DNA of 64,000 nt from Isoetes taiwanensis. Lineage: Eukaryota > Streptophyta > Lycopodiopsida > Isoetales > Isoetaceae. The stretch covers positions 4,895,001 to 4,959,000 of the forward strand of contig JAJEKV010000049.1 in NCBI GenBank assembly GCA_021234155.1. The letters run 5' to 3'. The translations under genes were made by a program, and so were the position numbers. The notes under the pieces were generated by a model. That model did not search any database and was not told the DNA's origin. It worked only from the letters and a program-made list of their open reading frames with translations. This document shows, piece after piece, positions 34,330 through 46,282 of this stretch; position 1 is the first letter of the stretch; every line of letters starts with the position of its first letter.

Positions 34330-37300
34330 CTTTCATAGCCTAGAATAGTGGAAAGCTCCCGGCTCCGCCGATATGGGTGGGAAGCTCCTTATGCTAGTTG
34401 CCGGTTACCCTTTGCCTAAGCATAGGCTTTTTCCATAATCTTACAAAATCGAGAGATACTAAAACTTTGAGTGCAATTTGATTCGGGCCTAGGAATGCTT
34501 AAAAGTGGAATAAAAGTGGTGCTTGAGAATAATTTTCAAAATTTAAATTTTGAGCTCTATGGTTCCATGGCCAAACTACTTGGTATCAATGAATAAGTGG
34601 AAATGCATGTTGGAATATTTGTTTCAATGGCTAAAGTAGCGTGAAAATAGAACTCATGTACAAGATGTTGCCTTGTTAAAAAGCAAGGTACATATAATGC
34701 AATAAATTGGGTGCATAACATGCAAAAATGCAAAAGGCACCATGGTCAACTTGGCTATAGTACGTGTAAATTTTATAAAAGCATATAATGTTGGGACATG
34801 CCATGCTTGCCAAGTGTTGGCTTTTGTAAAAAGTTTTGCATGCATGAACCTACATGCATGATACGACATCTTTAAGCTTTAGGCTTTAAGCTATAGCATG
34901 ATACGGCATCTATATGATATGATGTCTTGTTCCTATGGGGCAAAAATTTGAAGATATTCTTTGCCTTTATGGCATGAAAATTAACAATGGTTAATTTGTG
35001 GCCTTTGAAAACTTCGATTTCAAGCGGAGGCTAGGTCAAAAATAGATCCTATTTGTGAGCTTGGCACCATGAGAAAATATCTCACGAAGACAAGCATTAT
35101 CTGTTAATATAATTGGTTTTCGTTATCGGTAAATGTTAAAACTTGGAAATTATTTCTTATTAAAAATAGGGGCTTTTTGAAATCGATTGGCTAACTACGA
35201 ACCCTAATCAAGCGAAGCATTGGGCCGCATGCATGCCCCTAGGCTACTTGAATCCATGTTCGGGGAGGCCGAAAGCAGGCACTCGGCATTGGATCGCATG
35301 TGATTGCATACTATCGGTAGCCAAGTCTGAGAAAAAATGATTCTCGGATCGTTGGCTGCGGCCGAATATGGCGAAATTCTTGATATGCACTTGGTTGTAT
35401 ATGATTGGCTGTTGCACACCGATGCTCGGAGATGCATCGAAAATACCAAGGCATAGATGGGCTCTTCTAGTTTTATTTTTAGGGCTCATATCTGAGTTTT
35501 GGTTGCCTTGTGTCGAATTTGTTCTTTGTAAGTTCTTCTTGGGATGATCTGGATGCATAACACTGTTTGAAATGCATATGGCGATATCTATTTGAGTTTT
35601 TCTTTAAAGCGACCTTGTCGGGGTTGCCATATCGGTCTTGTTGGCCAAGGCACATATTCAAAGCGACATTGTTGCTTTTCGTTATTCAAAGAGCGAGGAT
35701 AATGGATGGCTAATCACGATTCTGCAAATATCGAAGGTATGCATTTATCTGCGATTAAATATCTGCCCAATAAATGGCTACTTGGATATGCCATGAGGTA
35801 TTATCTATTCTCGTACTATTTGAAAGAGCACCAAAACATTTGTTTGCTTTTTCATCATCATTATTATTCTTTGTTCTGTAAGATAATTGTGGCTACTTAG
35901 CAAGACCGCAGGCGGCCATGTATGTGTAGGTTTTGGTTGTACCTAAAGCCTAGCTACAAAATGATTAAGGATGTGGCTGCGACTTAAAACTAGCATTGAC
36001 TTTCCAATAGAGGCGAAAATGAGGTATGGATTTCTTTGTGGCTAGTACGCCTTGTTCTAATACGGAAAGTTGAGCATAAATCATATTTGTGATTTGTGCT
36101 ATAATAGATATTTAAATTATTTCTAACTTATTGGAAAAAATCATGTTGCATTTTTAATAGAGCACTTAATGGATATGGCGAAACCCCTTGATTACTATGC
36201 TTGAATCACATTGGAAGCATAGGCTCAACTTCTAATTTGTGGAGGCTTATAGCGAATAATCAGTTGCACACTTATGATATGTGGTGGGCCGGATATCGGG
36301 TTAGAAAAGACCATATATTCCATATGTCGGGAAATTCTTTAAGATGCCTTAGTGTATGAAAATGCAAAGGCATGGTACATTAGTATTCTAAAATAGCGAG
36401 GATTCAATTGAGAACACAAATATGACTCTAAATTGAGGCATATAATTACGAATAAAAGTGTGATATGATTTATGGGTGCATTCATATGGTCTTATCGAAA
36501 TTGTACTTGTGATAGTATGCTTAATGAATAAGCAATATGCATTTGCTTTTTGTGTTTCTAAGCTAATGGCTGAAGCTAGAAATTAATAGAGGCATGTTGC
36601 ACCATGTCTATACTTGGGGTGCATAAAAATTATAAGTTTGACTAACATGTGACAAGTCCTATTGTAGTTGATTGGATTTGAAAACATCTCACGTTATAAT
36701 TCCATCTTTCTTGTTAATGTTTTCCACTGGGCAAAAGGATACAATTGGTGATCGGTGATAAAGCGAGAGACCCAATGTACCTTTTGGCCCTTACACATTA
36801 CCGTTTTCACGCTAATTGTGTATTGATTGGCTATGAGTGCGGGTTCTCTCCTCCAATTGTCTCTATTTTGCAAACCGGGTTGGTGTTAACATGGAAGGTT
36901 ATGGAATGGCCTTAAAAAATGGGGCTGTATACTATGCACTTTGTATGTTATTGTCTAAACTATTCAATTTCAATTCAATAATAGTGCATTTTTGCAATTT
37001 ACTCGATATGACTCTATGTTTTGCTTAAGAATTTGTTGCAACAACTTTGCATTCGAGGTTACATGGCTTTGGGGCTTGAGAAATCAGCCTTCTACCCGGG
37101 TTGCCTTGAATGTTAAGTGTTGAATTGCGTTTATGAATATTTTGCAACTACTTTTCATTAAGAATACATGGTGTTGGGGCTTGAGAAATCAGTCCTCTAC
37201 TAGGTAGCCTTAATGGTTAGTTGTTGTATTCTAGTTTAAATCAGCCGAAATTAAAATAGTACCGGGATACGTGTGGGATGGGCACGGGTAGCGCCGGAGA

Positions 37301-37378
37301 CAGACCTTCTCAAGCTCTAGCGAGGTGCTAGTGTTTGGAGTAATTGTGTTTGCTAGATTAGATCCTAGTAAATAGCTA

Positions 37379-37387
<9 letters not shown>
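34330..37387. repeat. 3.06 kb direct repeat, copy B
   Basis: The second copy of the noncoding repeat at 30435-33497. It is bordered on both sides by TA microsatellites (34281-34310 and 37378-37410). The right one replaces the tatatatcttg end of copy A, so slippage may have set this border. Confidence 0.88.

Positions 37388-37410
<23 letters not shown>
37378..37410. repeat. TA microsatellite
   Basis: An uninterrupted (TA)n run of about 32 bp at the end of repeat copy B. Confidence 0.95.
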
Positions 37411-37414
<4 letters not shown>

Positions 37415-38776
37415 GATAATTCGAATCGAGTAAGAGGTTACGACGGCTAAAGGAAAAAGAAGAATGCATAGATGAAGAAAAGAAGAATTGCAGAGCTGAA
37501 GGCCCGAACATGATGTTAATGTAGTGGTGTTAATGTAATGTGTTGATTATGTAATACCTCCATGGGGAGAAAATTTCTGAATGAAGGCAGTTTTGAAGTA
37601 ATGGTTGTCAAAGGGTAAAGTAGCCTCAATAAAATCAATAAAAATCAAATGAATCTAAAGTAATATATATTACGCGATAAATTAGCTTCAAAGGTACAGC
37701 TCTAAAAAAGTAAGCCTCAATGATGAAATGATCCTGATCCATAGCATACCACACGAAGACAAGGCGGATATATGGGAAGTTATAAACAGACATGGAAGGC
37801 TACGAAGGAGTTCACAACCGTAAGTCCCACCAGCAGATATATATACAAACAGGAAGCATTACAGAGACACCGGGCCAAAGTGGGCAATAGAACACAATGA
37901 GAACACAACGGATTACATGCGAAATTAGACAAACCGGATCATATCATGGGGAGACATTTTTTGGGAGTGAGAAGGTGGCTTAACGCACCAAAAAAAGGGA
38001 ATACAAGTGGAGGGGCAACATATATTGGACAGATAGGCAAGGAACAGGGAATAATTGGCCATACCGGAACCGCACGGCGTAGAAACACAAAACAAAATGA
38101 GATCAACGGGAGAACAAACAGAGAACAGAGGAACATCAGAGTAAAAGGAGGACGGGGCAAGCTACGGGGACGGAGAGGCTATGCCTCCGCCAGACACCAG
38201 GATAGCGAGGGGCTAGACCCACCAACTGGTAACCCCGGACGACCAAAACTCATTAGCACTGGGGGCGGCATATGACTTATTTAGAGAGGTATGGAGAATA
38301 CCTCGATTCATCGCATTTTCTGTCGGCCACGCAGTAAAAAGGTGAAGCGGGGGGCAAGTGCTGGGACGCGAGGCCAAGCCTCCGCCGTGCACCAGGATAG
38401 CGAGGGCTAGACCCACCAACTGGTACCCCGGACCACTAAAAACTCATTATAATACCTTATATTTCCTTATGGGCGAGATACCAACGTAATTAATGCAGGC
38501 AGACATATACCCAACTAAGCAGCCTCGAAAAACCCAAAAGGATCAACCTTGGGCAACAGACGAAAGAAGGTAAATGATAATAAAAGAGATGGACGAAATT
38601 AATTAGGTTTTTAAAATTTGAAATTCAAATTAAAACGGTAATTACGAATAAAAATGCCGTTTAGAATCAGGGAATATATAGTCATAGTGGGGGACAACGG
38701 CTAGCTTACAGATTGAGAGCCGAGCACAAGCGCACTGCCTAAGAGCCACCACAGAGTCCTTTGGCACAGGATTATC
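37411..38776. other. LINE 5' region / unassigned flank
   Basis: No supported gene. At least the right part is probably the LINE 5' UTR. It holds a repeat of about 100-120 bp present twice (about 38153-38272 and 38349-38450, period about 196; core caccaggatagcgagg...ctagacccaccaactggta). Tandem repeats in a 5' UTR are common in LINEs. The ORFs at 37946-38275 and the reverse frames have no recognisable domain. The LINE 5' end and target duplication were not found. Confidence 0.45.
38153..38450. repeat. LINE 5' UTR tandem repeat x2
   Basis: Two GC-rich copies of about 100-120 bp with a 196-bp period. The differences again include a ctacgggg/tgctggg swap. Possibly a repeated promoter unit of the LINE. 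Confidence 0.75.
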
Positions 38777-39385
38777 TTGCAAACGAGGACCATGGCCGAC
38801 AGCACCAATGGTAGCCAGCAGAGAAGGTCGGATGTGGCAAGAGCCCCGGTGAGCCAACAGGACCTACGGGACTTCCTGGCACAGATGGATAAGCGGCTGG
38901 AATCAAAGATCCCGAACCTGGATGCACTCAACGCGCTGGCTGAAACGTGCAACAGCAACAAAACAGCCATCACTAGCATGGACCTGAGAGTAGGAGGGGT
39001 GGAGAAGACGAATGAGGAAATGCAGCGGAGGATGGACGAAATCGAAGAAGAAAAGGCAAAGATCCTGCAAAGGTTGGTTGAATTAGAGAAATCAAATGTT
39101 GAGCTGGATGCATGGGAGTCATTTGATAGGATAAAGCCACACTTAAGGGAATATGAGGAGCAAAATAAAATTAAGCATGATGTTAGGCTAATTGGGATAG
39201 CAGAAAGGCCTAACGAGGATATATATCGAGTTACTGCAGAAGTGTTAGAAACGGTGTTCAAGGAGCAATGTATTGCCATCATCAAAGCCCCACCATCAGG
39301 CCAATGGAGGGGAGACAAGACACATAAACTTGACGTTAAGGATTTGGCTACCAAGGAAAGGATCCTACGGATGGGACCCGATTGA
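38777..39385 (+). CDS. LINE ORF1 (coiled coil, RNA-binding type)
   Basis: A 202-codon ORF. Residues about 20-115 are strongly heptad-like (EKTNEEMQRRMDEIEEEKAK, then LVELEKSNVEL), giving a coiled coil. Residues about 130-200 resemble the RRM/C-terminal part of L1-type ORF1 proteins (KHDVRLIGIAERPNEDIYRV; later DVKDLATKERILRMGPD). ORF1 proteins bind the LINE RNA and form the RNP. An internal ATG (MADSTNGSQQ) five codons after the first is an alternative start. The frame probably continues after 39385 in another frame rich in Arg/Lys, so the protein may be cut short. Confidence 0.7.
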   Translation: MQTRTMADSTNGSQQRRSDVARAPVSQQDLRDFLAQMDKRLESKIPNLDALNALAETCNSNKTAITSMDLRVGGVEKTNEEMQRRMDEIEEEKAKILQRLVELEKSNVELDAWESFDRIKPHLREYEEQNKIKHDVRLIGIAERPNEDIYRVTAEVLETVFKEQCIAIIKAPPSGQWRGDKTHKLDVKDLATKERILRMGPD

Positions 39386-39879
39386 GGAATGGAATAAAGG
39401 TACGAGGAGTCATTGCTTGGTGATCTGCAGACGCGGGGGCTGCACGGGGGAGTTGGCCAAAGCCGAGGATCCGAACCAAGCGAGGGGATACAAGTGGGGT
39501 CAAGAATGGCAAGGTCTATATACACAAGAGGGGGAGAGAACAAGCGACTCAACCGCAGGAACAGACGGCAGGGTTGCAGGGGCTGCAGGGGGTGCAGGGG
39601 ATAGAAAAATCAACGGAGGCAGAGAAGGAAAACATACGCCCCCTGATGTCTATACAACAGGGGCTGGAGAACAGACTGCAGAAGGAAGCTCTAAGAGCAG
39701 GCACGGTAGAAGGGAACCAGAACAGAGTAATAGGAAGAAACGAAAACGGGGGAAACGAAGAGCGAGCAACACAAGCAAGGTTCGGAGGGCCAACCCCGAC
39801 AATGAAGACCAGGGGAAGACCAAGGAGGATGGGCATTGGTACAGAAAACACAGAGATACAGAAGGAGCAACCTCGGGGG

Positions 39880-40738
39880 AAAAGACGTTGACATTGTGGT
39901 ACTGGAACTGCACGGGGTACCCATGGGATGATGGAGAAAGGTTAGAAGGTGCCCAAGGCTGTGACATAATATGCCCGGTGAGACTTGGGAGCATAACGTC
40001 AAAAGGCTGCTGAGGAGGAGGAAGGATACCAACCGCGTTCACGTGTTGGAAAGGCAGGGAATTTAAAATAGGGAGGGGAGTGCAAGGTTTGGCTTGTTAT
40101 ATAAAAAAAGGTCAGTTAACAATGCATGTATGTTACATTCAGATAATAAAAAGATATATGGTTTTGAGTATCCAAATGAAAAACAAACAAGATGTGGTTC
40201 GATAATTACATATTACCCAATAGAGCAAAGTGATAAACTAGAATTGCTAGATCCGGGAGAGAATATAACGAAATGGAAGGAACAAAGACCGGTGATTATA
40301 ATAGGAGATCTAAATGCTAGAACCGGACAGAACAAGCAATGCAGTACACACACGGATGAGATAGGGGGCGAGCGGTGTATAACGATGAGGGCACGCGGAG
40401 TGGCGAGAGGGATACGTAAGATAAGGCGTAGGTCAATGCTAGAGGTGAATTATCACGGAAGTATGCACGGCAAGGGATGATTATAGCCAATGGTGTGGGA
40501 AAATGGAGGGGATCGAGGGGAGGCTTCACGAAGCCAAAACACACATGGTAAGAGCATAGTGGATTATATAATTGTGAGCGAACAAGCAAGAAAAAAGATA
40601 GAAGGGCTGATGCTACGGAATGGAATGGGCGACGGGAGGAGGGAAAGCCATAGACCGGTTAAACTAACAATCGGGCTAGGGGAGGCGCCACAAAAAGACA
40701 AAGACAAAGAAGAAAGAAAGATAATAAAGGCGGGGTGA
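39880..40738 (+). pseudogene. LINE ORF2 APE endonuclease, broken
   Basis: An apurinic-type endonuclease domain, which nicks target DNA to prime reverse transcription. Motifs in order: WYWNCTGYPWDD (about 39897-39930); CDIIC, then after a one-base shift GETWEHN, the conserved Glu; IIIGDLNARTG (about 40290-40325, the GDxN box); VDYIIVS (about 40560-40580); ESHRPVKL, corresponding to the SDH box with Asp changed to Glu in this reading. Stops and shifts near 39970, 40480 and 40738 break the ORF. It is joined to the RT region by poorly readable sequence at 40740-41068. Confidence 0.7.
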
Positions 40739-41068
40739 AGATTCGGTTCCGGGAAACAACAGTAAACCTTCACTCAAATGATCAAGGAGGAAATGGGAGA
40801 ATGGAACTGGGAGAGCACAACGCAAGTGAGAATGGAAACACCTAAATGACATCATGGTAAGGGTAGCAACAGAGGTGTTTGGGAAAAAGATCAAAATCGG
40901 AAAAAAAGGGCATTTAGAGCTTCAGTATGGTATGATGACGAGTGTAGGGAATACAAGAGGAAAGTAAGAAAACATAGGGGAAATGAGACATACCGAGAAG
41001 AAAGGGCAGCATACATAAGATTACTGAAGAAGAAGAGATACAATAACCTGTTACAGCACCAATGGTAC

Positions 41069-42303
41069 TTGGGGAAAATGCTGAAAAAAACAGCCCGAAG
41101 GTTTTGGAGAGGACTCAAAAATAAAGGAGGGGGTAGTAATGTGAAAGCAAAGAACGAACAAGATGACATTGGAACCGAGGGATGGGAGAGTTACTTGGAT
41201 AAATTATACAAGACAGGGGCACCTCCAGTATCGATACCACTACAGCATGATCAGGACAAACCATGCTTCAACTTGCTAGACGTAGGGATGGCCCTGAACA
41301 GGATGGCCAATCATAAAGCTCCGGATTTATACGGACTCACCGTGGAACTGCTGAAGTGTGCCGAATTAGAAATCGGCAGACAGGTTACAGACATTTTTAA
41401 CGGCATCATACATATAGGACTCCCAGACAGATGGACCTACAACAGAGTCATACCTTTACATAAGACAGGGAATAGAAAAGATCCAGGGAATTACAGAACA
41501 ATAATGGTAAGCTCGATTTTCGCAAAATGGTTTGGAAAGGTATTGGATAATAAACTAAAGAAATGGGCGTAAGAAGGAAATATGAGAGGGGCAAAAGCGG
41601 GGGTTCGGACCGAGCACTCAACCACAGATCACCTAGTGACCCTACGGATATTAATAGAGCGCAGAACAAATTGCGAGGGGAAAGAAAATAATCTTGCTTT
41701 GTAGATTCGAGAAAAAAGCATTCGATCTGGTTCAGAGAGAAGCTGCTAAAGAGATTGATGGACATGCAGGCCCCGAGAAATATGGTAGGATCGATAGCAA
41801 GACTATACCACAAGGTGTATGCTAAAATGGAACAGGAAGGACAGCCGATAATCTGTGACACCGGGGTAAAGCAGGGATGCCCGTTATCCCCAACACTGTT
41901 TGGAATATACATAGACGCACTACAGGGATACATAGCAGAACAGAAGGGAGACGAGCATGCCCCAACGCTAGGAGACACGAAGGTACCAATAATGCTATAC
42001 GCGGATGATCTTAGTATGATGGCAACAAAGAACAAAGGAATGCACAGACTGCTCAAAATTCTAGAACAATTCTGTGAGGATACAGGGCTGACAGTGAATC
42101 TAGCAAAAACTAAGATAGTCATCTTTGGACACAAGAACAGGCATAAACCTTTTAAATATAAAGGTAACGAGATAGAGGAACCAACAGAATACAGATATCT
42201 AGGGTATGACACGCACGGCACAGGGAAATGGACCAAAGGAGCCAATGCCAGATTTCAATCAGCTATAGGAAGTTACTTCAATATGAAAAACTTTTGTAAG
42301 TAA
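41069..42303 (+). pseudogene. LINE ORF2 reverse transcriptase, one break
   Basis: Two open stretches, 41069-41572 and 41755-42303. Motifs: NHKAPDLYGLTVELLK (fingers), RVIPLHKTGNRKDPGNYRTI, VKQGCPLSPTLFGIYIDAL, and the catalytic box MLYADDLSMMA near 41992-42024, which is intact. A stop ends the first stretch at 41570, and a frame-shifted bridge (about 41573-41754) carries CFVDSRKKHSIWFREKLLK-like sequence. The palm is otherwise well preserved, so the copy is not very old or the breaks are partly sequence errors. Confidence 0.85.
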
Positions 42304-43010
42304 GTAGAATAACCGATTTGGGATATCAAATGTTATCTATTGGTCACGATAATAGCCACCACCCAGTTATCTGAGCGAGAAGCATGGGGGCGAGGTTTAA
42401 CGTAAAAAAAACCGAAAAGCAGGAAGGAATTCTTAGGCAATGGCACAGACAGGAATTCAGGGTAAGGACAAACACACCACTAACAATCATGGTCCTCGAA
42501 ACAGGGCAGAAACCAATGGAAGTGAGAGCATGGGAGAGAACTATAAGATACCTGCTCAGAGATAACGCGGGAGACATACAAGGAAAACTGTCCAGCATTG
42601 CAATCACAGAATCAGCAAAATCACATATCCTCGAAAGCAATGGATGGTTTAAGGAGGTGGCAACATGGACCAGACAAATGGGATTAAATCTGAGTGACCT
42701 AATAGAAGAGGGGCAGTGGAATGAGGAGTGGGCAGACACAGCAACAAGAGCATGGCTGCAAAGGCATACGGGACCCAAGACAGACTGGCTCATACAAGTT
42801 TTTAATCCAGACCAACAAATAGGACATCGATATCTGAGGGATAACTTACATCGGGGAAAAGCGAAGGGACACGCTAGCCGATTTAGGATGGGAAGCCATG
42901 ATCCGAGAATTGAAAAGCGGTGGAGAGGGGTAGACAAGGAAGGCGGGATATGCAGAAGACCTGTGACGGGGGAGAATAGAGGATGAGAACCATATGATTA
43001 GTATTCACCG
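42304..43010 (+). pseudogene. LINE ORF2 C-terminal region
   Basis: Open from 42384 to 42986 after the RT thumb. The C-terminus has ICRRPVTGENRG followed past the stop by DENHMISIHRH, the remains of a CxxC...HxxxC-type cluster usual at LINE ORF2 ends. The start at 42384 is not a real initiation site; the segment belongs to ORF2. Confidence 0.65.
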
Positions 43011-43411
43011 ACATACGGAGACATCAGGGACAGATATAGGAATATAAGGTGGGGAGAACCAGTCCACAAGCTGATGAAGATGACAGAATCACTAAGTGAT
43101 CTAGCAGACGCGATCCACAGAATGACGACCAGACACAGAGAAGTACACAGTGAAAGAGGGCTTGTAATATGATCCGTACAAAACGACTCATATAGCCTCA
43201 CACAAATTGCTCAGTTAGAAGCTGATTGATAACGACGCATCACTGCACGGCCAAGAAGCCGAGGTAAAAGCGGGGTGCCGGTATTAAAAGGAAAAAAGTC
43301 AGCCTTCCGAAAAGGCTACATTGTAACAGCGTGATGTGCTAGTAGCACCCTTTTAGGGAGCTCGCCCATGCTACACAAGTCCAGGGGCCTTATGGCACAA
43401 AGGACACAAAT

Positions 43412-43438
43412 GTATTCTATTCTATTCTATTCTATTCT
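43412..43438 (+). repeat. LINE 3' tail (TTCTA)n
   Basis: Five tandem TTCTA/TATTC units closing the LINE 3' UTR. Short tandem repeats instead of poly(A) mark the 3' ends of several LINE groups. Confidence 0.85.
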
Positions 43439-43464
43439 GTTTTGATGTTTCTTAAAAAAGCAGG

Positions 43465-43570
43465 TGTAAAAACGTGCAGGACTTTTGCATGCACGAGTTT
43501 TCTTGTAAAAACAGTCTTCCAACTTAATGTAGTAGGCTATGTATGGTAGTTTCTGTAAGAACCAGATTCA
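43465..43570. repeat. Minisatellite copy 1 (about 104-bp unit), left of LTR element
   Basis: A copy of a roughly 104-bp unit (core cttttgcatgcacgagtttt ... ctatgtatggtagtttctgtaagaaccagattca). The next copies follow on the other side of the LTR element at 53382-53588, so the retrotransposon inserted at a unit boundary. Confidence 0.85.
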
Positions 43571-45138
43571 TGTTGACCCTCCCTGGCTAACAGGTCAACA
43601 GGGGCAAGTTAAGGACCTCCAAATTCTGTAAGGGGAATTACTCCTTGAATACTCTGTTATGGATAATCAACACTAAAAGAAAATACTTGTACTTAAGGCA
43701 TAAAACGTTTCATCACAAGTGCCATTAGATTAAGTACACAATCAATTTTCTTATATTCAAAGATGAGGCAGATTACATCATATGATATGAAGGAGACATC
43801 TGAATACAAAGTTAAGACTCCCAGCCAGTAAGAACGTCTGCAACTTTGGAAGGCAACTTCTCCTTGGGACTCAATATTGTAATCCCCAACCAAGAAATGT
43901 ACCACAATGCTGCTATGCAAACTCTATAGTTGAACACCTATTTGAGATCCCAGCCACAATGCTAACAAGTGTACTGCAACCTATTCCTTTGAGCACAAGG
44001 TTGAAAAATCCCCAATCCAATAACAAATACTGCCTACTTATTCTTTAGACCATCCTTCAAACCTCGTCATGTCTGATCTGCCCCAAACAAACTGAAATTA
44101 CAGACCAAAGTAACCTCTTTTCTGCCTGCATATCTGCCATCAACATGCCTTCACAAACGAAATTTTATTCTATGTTTATGAACCTGTTGGAATAATAAAA
44201 GGAAAGTTGTTCAATCTGCTCCAAATAAGACTGTAAATTTATCCTGAGATAAGTCTTGATTCTGCATGCATCCCTGCCATAAATTTACCTCTACGAATGA
44301 AATGGATTCTCTGTTATAGAATACTGAACCTGTTATGATAATCAAAGGAAAGTTGTATGATCTGCTCTTGAAGAAGCCGACCCCTCTTACTTCCCATTTT
44401 TTCCTTCTTCTAGCTTGCCGTTGCCTCACCGTCGCCCCAAATTGCGCTCTTCTTCCTCACCGTTTTCCAGTTAGCTCTCCTATTATGGTGGGATATTTGC
44501 CACGGGTAAAAGAACAGGGAATCGGCAGAATAGGGCCCTAAATCAGAGGCAAACATGACGGATTTCCAGGGAGGGATGCGGTGAAGGCAAGTTTTCTTTT
44601 TTCAGAGCTAGGGTTTTTTTCAGGATTTCGAGCTCGCCAAGGTAACGAAGCCCCTTTCTTTTTTTTTTCCTTTTTTTTTTTTTTACCTTGACACTTTGAG
44701 ATTTTTTTTATTTTTTCTCTTTTGCCCTTAAGCAAAAAATAAGGAGCGGCTATTAGACCCAGATCTTGTGGAGGAAGATGATGGAAATTCAATGGTCATT
44801 TCTCTGCTTCCTCTACATAAGCAATTAGCAGGTTTGGAATGTCGACTCTGACGCAATTTTTGGGAAAGTAACAAGACAAATAATGAGAGAAGAATAGGAG
44901 AGGCAGTTTATATGTGTGAGACAATTTGGAGGCTGAAGGGTAAGGCACAATATCCCAAAGATAATAAGAGAAAAAAAAAACAATGCGATCTTACGTGACT
45001 CACCTTTTGCACATCAAATCTTGCATGACCACTACTTGCCGCGGGGAATATCTTCGCACATGTCCATCTTCCAACAACCCATAGTGTATATATCTTCGCA
45101 ATTATTGCTTACTGTTGGCAATGTTGCCAAAGGCAACA
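43571..45138 (-). repeat. 3' LTR (1568 bp)
   Basis: Plus strand begins TGTTGACCCTCCCTGG and ends TTGCCAAAGGCAACA. It is the 3' LTR in the element's own orientation, preceded (to its right) by a poor polypurine tract (TTTTGGGGCATAAA on the minus strand). Interrupted T runs lie at about 44659-44683. Confidence 0.93.
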
Positions 45139-45474
45139 TTTATGCCCCAAAAAACAGTGGCTGGTCCCTTCAGCCACCACAGACATGCTTGCAGCCCAAG
45201 GAATTCTTCGACATCACTGTAATATCTCAAGCTCCTTTGGTACTTGGCCTCATACTAAGAATATAAGTCGATTGTGTACTTTATTATGCACTTTGAACTG
45301 GAAAGAAAATTCTGCAACTGCTGATGTGAAACTGGAGGAGAAATACTGCAGTTTTGGTGCACTTAACTTGATAGGAAAGTAATGCAATCGCTACTAAAAC
45401 AGAAGCAACATTCTGAAATCTTTGGAAGTTATGAGAAGACCTTCAATAATCCACTGCCTCCATGAATCAATAAC

Positions 45475-45935
45475 ATGCCAAGATGGAAAGAAATGATTGG
45501 CACGTTAAGATGACCTGCATATGAAAATGTGGTGATGAAATGGAAATGTGAGTAAAAGAAGGGTGTTCCTGCATGGCCCATGAATAGGGTTAGCATGATA
45601 ATCTTCCAAAAGTAATATGTCTGTTCATGATTCAGTTCACATGCCAAGATGGAGAAGTATGATTGGCATGTTGAAATGTGATGATGAAATGGAGGCATGA
45701 ATATAAGAAAGATGCTCCTGCATGGCCCATGAATAGCGTTAGCAACCGGTTGTCCTAGCATAATGTGTTTCCTCACGTTTTCAGTCCCATGCCAAAATGG
45801 AGAAATATGAATGGCATGTCGAGGTGACCTGCATATGAAGAAGTGGAGATGAAGTGGGAAGATGATGACAAAACAGATGTTCCTGCATGGCCCATAAAAG
45901 GTTAGCATATAATTACCCCCTTTGAGTAATGTGCC
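45475..45935. repeat. Three tandem units of about 150 bp
   Basis: Each unit starts near catgccaagatggagaaatatga, runs through a gatgaaatgg part and ends near ttcctgcatggcccatgaata followed by gttagca. Units start at about 45476, 45642 and 45789. Confidence 0.85.
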
Positions 45936-46147
45936 CCTGGCCTATATGGAGCAGTAATACATGCTCCTTGTAGACGAAAGTGGGTAACACAATTGATAAT
46001 TCTCGGCAAATGATGTGGAGAAAATATGTGTGTACGTCAGAAGTTCCCGCATGCACCATGTATGGATTAACATGAACTTAAAAAACCATCCGCACACCAA
46101 TTATTCTCACTTTCCTGCACCTAAAATTGACTGCTAATAACATCTTC

Positions 46148-46282
46148 CAAACACATAAGATTAGAATATATGGATAATATGCCCCAAAATTATGCACTTA
46201 CGTTTCTGCAGTTCCAAACACATAAAGATCAGAATATATGAAGGATAATATGCCCCAAAATTATGCACTTTTGTTTCTGCAG
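46148..46282. repeat. Tandem duplication, about 67 bp x2
   Basis: ttccaaacacataa...gaatatatg...gataatatgccccaaaattatgcactt...gtttctgcagt occurs twice in a row. Confidence 0.9.

Larger units (their letters stand above)
38777..43440 (+). mobile_element. Non-LTR retrotransposon (LINE) with APE endonuclease
   Basis: A plus-strand LINE with ORF1, then an ORF2 broken into endonuclease, RT and C-terminal segments, then a 3' UTR and a (TTCTA)n tail at 43412-43438. The order ORF1, APE endonuclease, RT and Cys/His-type C-terminus matches L1/Jockey-type elements, but I cannot assign the clade. ORF2 has several stops and frameshifts, so this copy is probably dead. The 5' limit may lie as far left as about 38150. 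Confidence 0.88.

Noticed and set aside
30435-37387. Firm call as an LTR retrotransposon
   Set aside because: No TG...CA at both ends, no target duplication, primer site or coding domain could be shown.
38701-39552. 283-codon minus-strand ORF
   Set aside because: It is the antisense shadow of LINE ORF1, which has the expected coiled coil on the plus strand.
41448-42245. 265-codon minus-strand ORF
   Set aside because: It is the antisense shadow of the LINE RT, whose catalytic motifs are on the plus strand.
45429-45908. 159-codon minus-strand gene in the LTR element
   Set aside because: It is a translation of the roughly 150-bp tandem repeats in a noncoding region.
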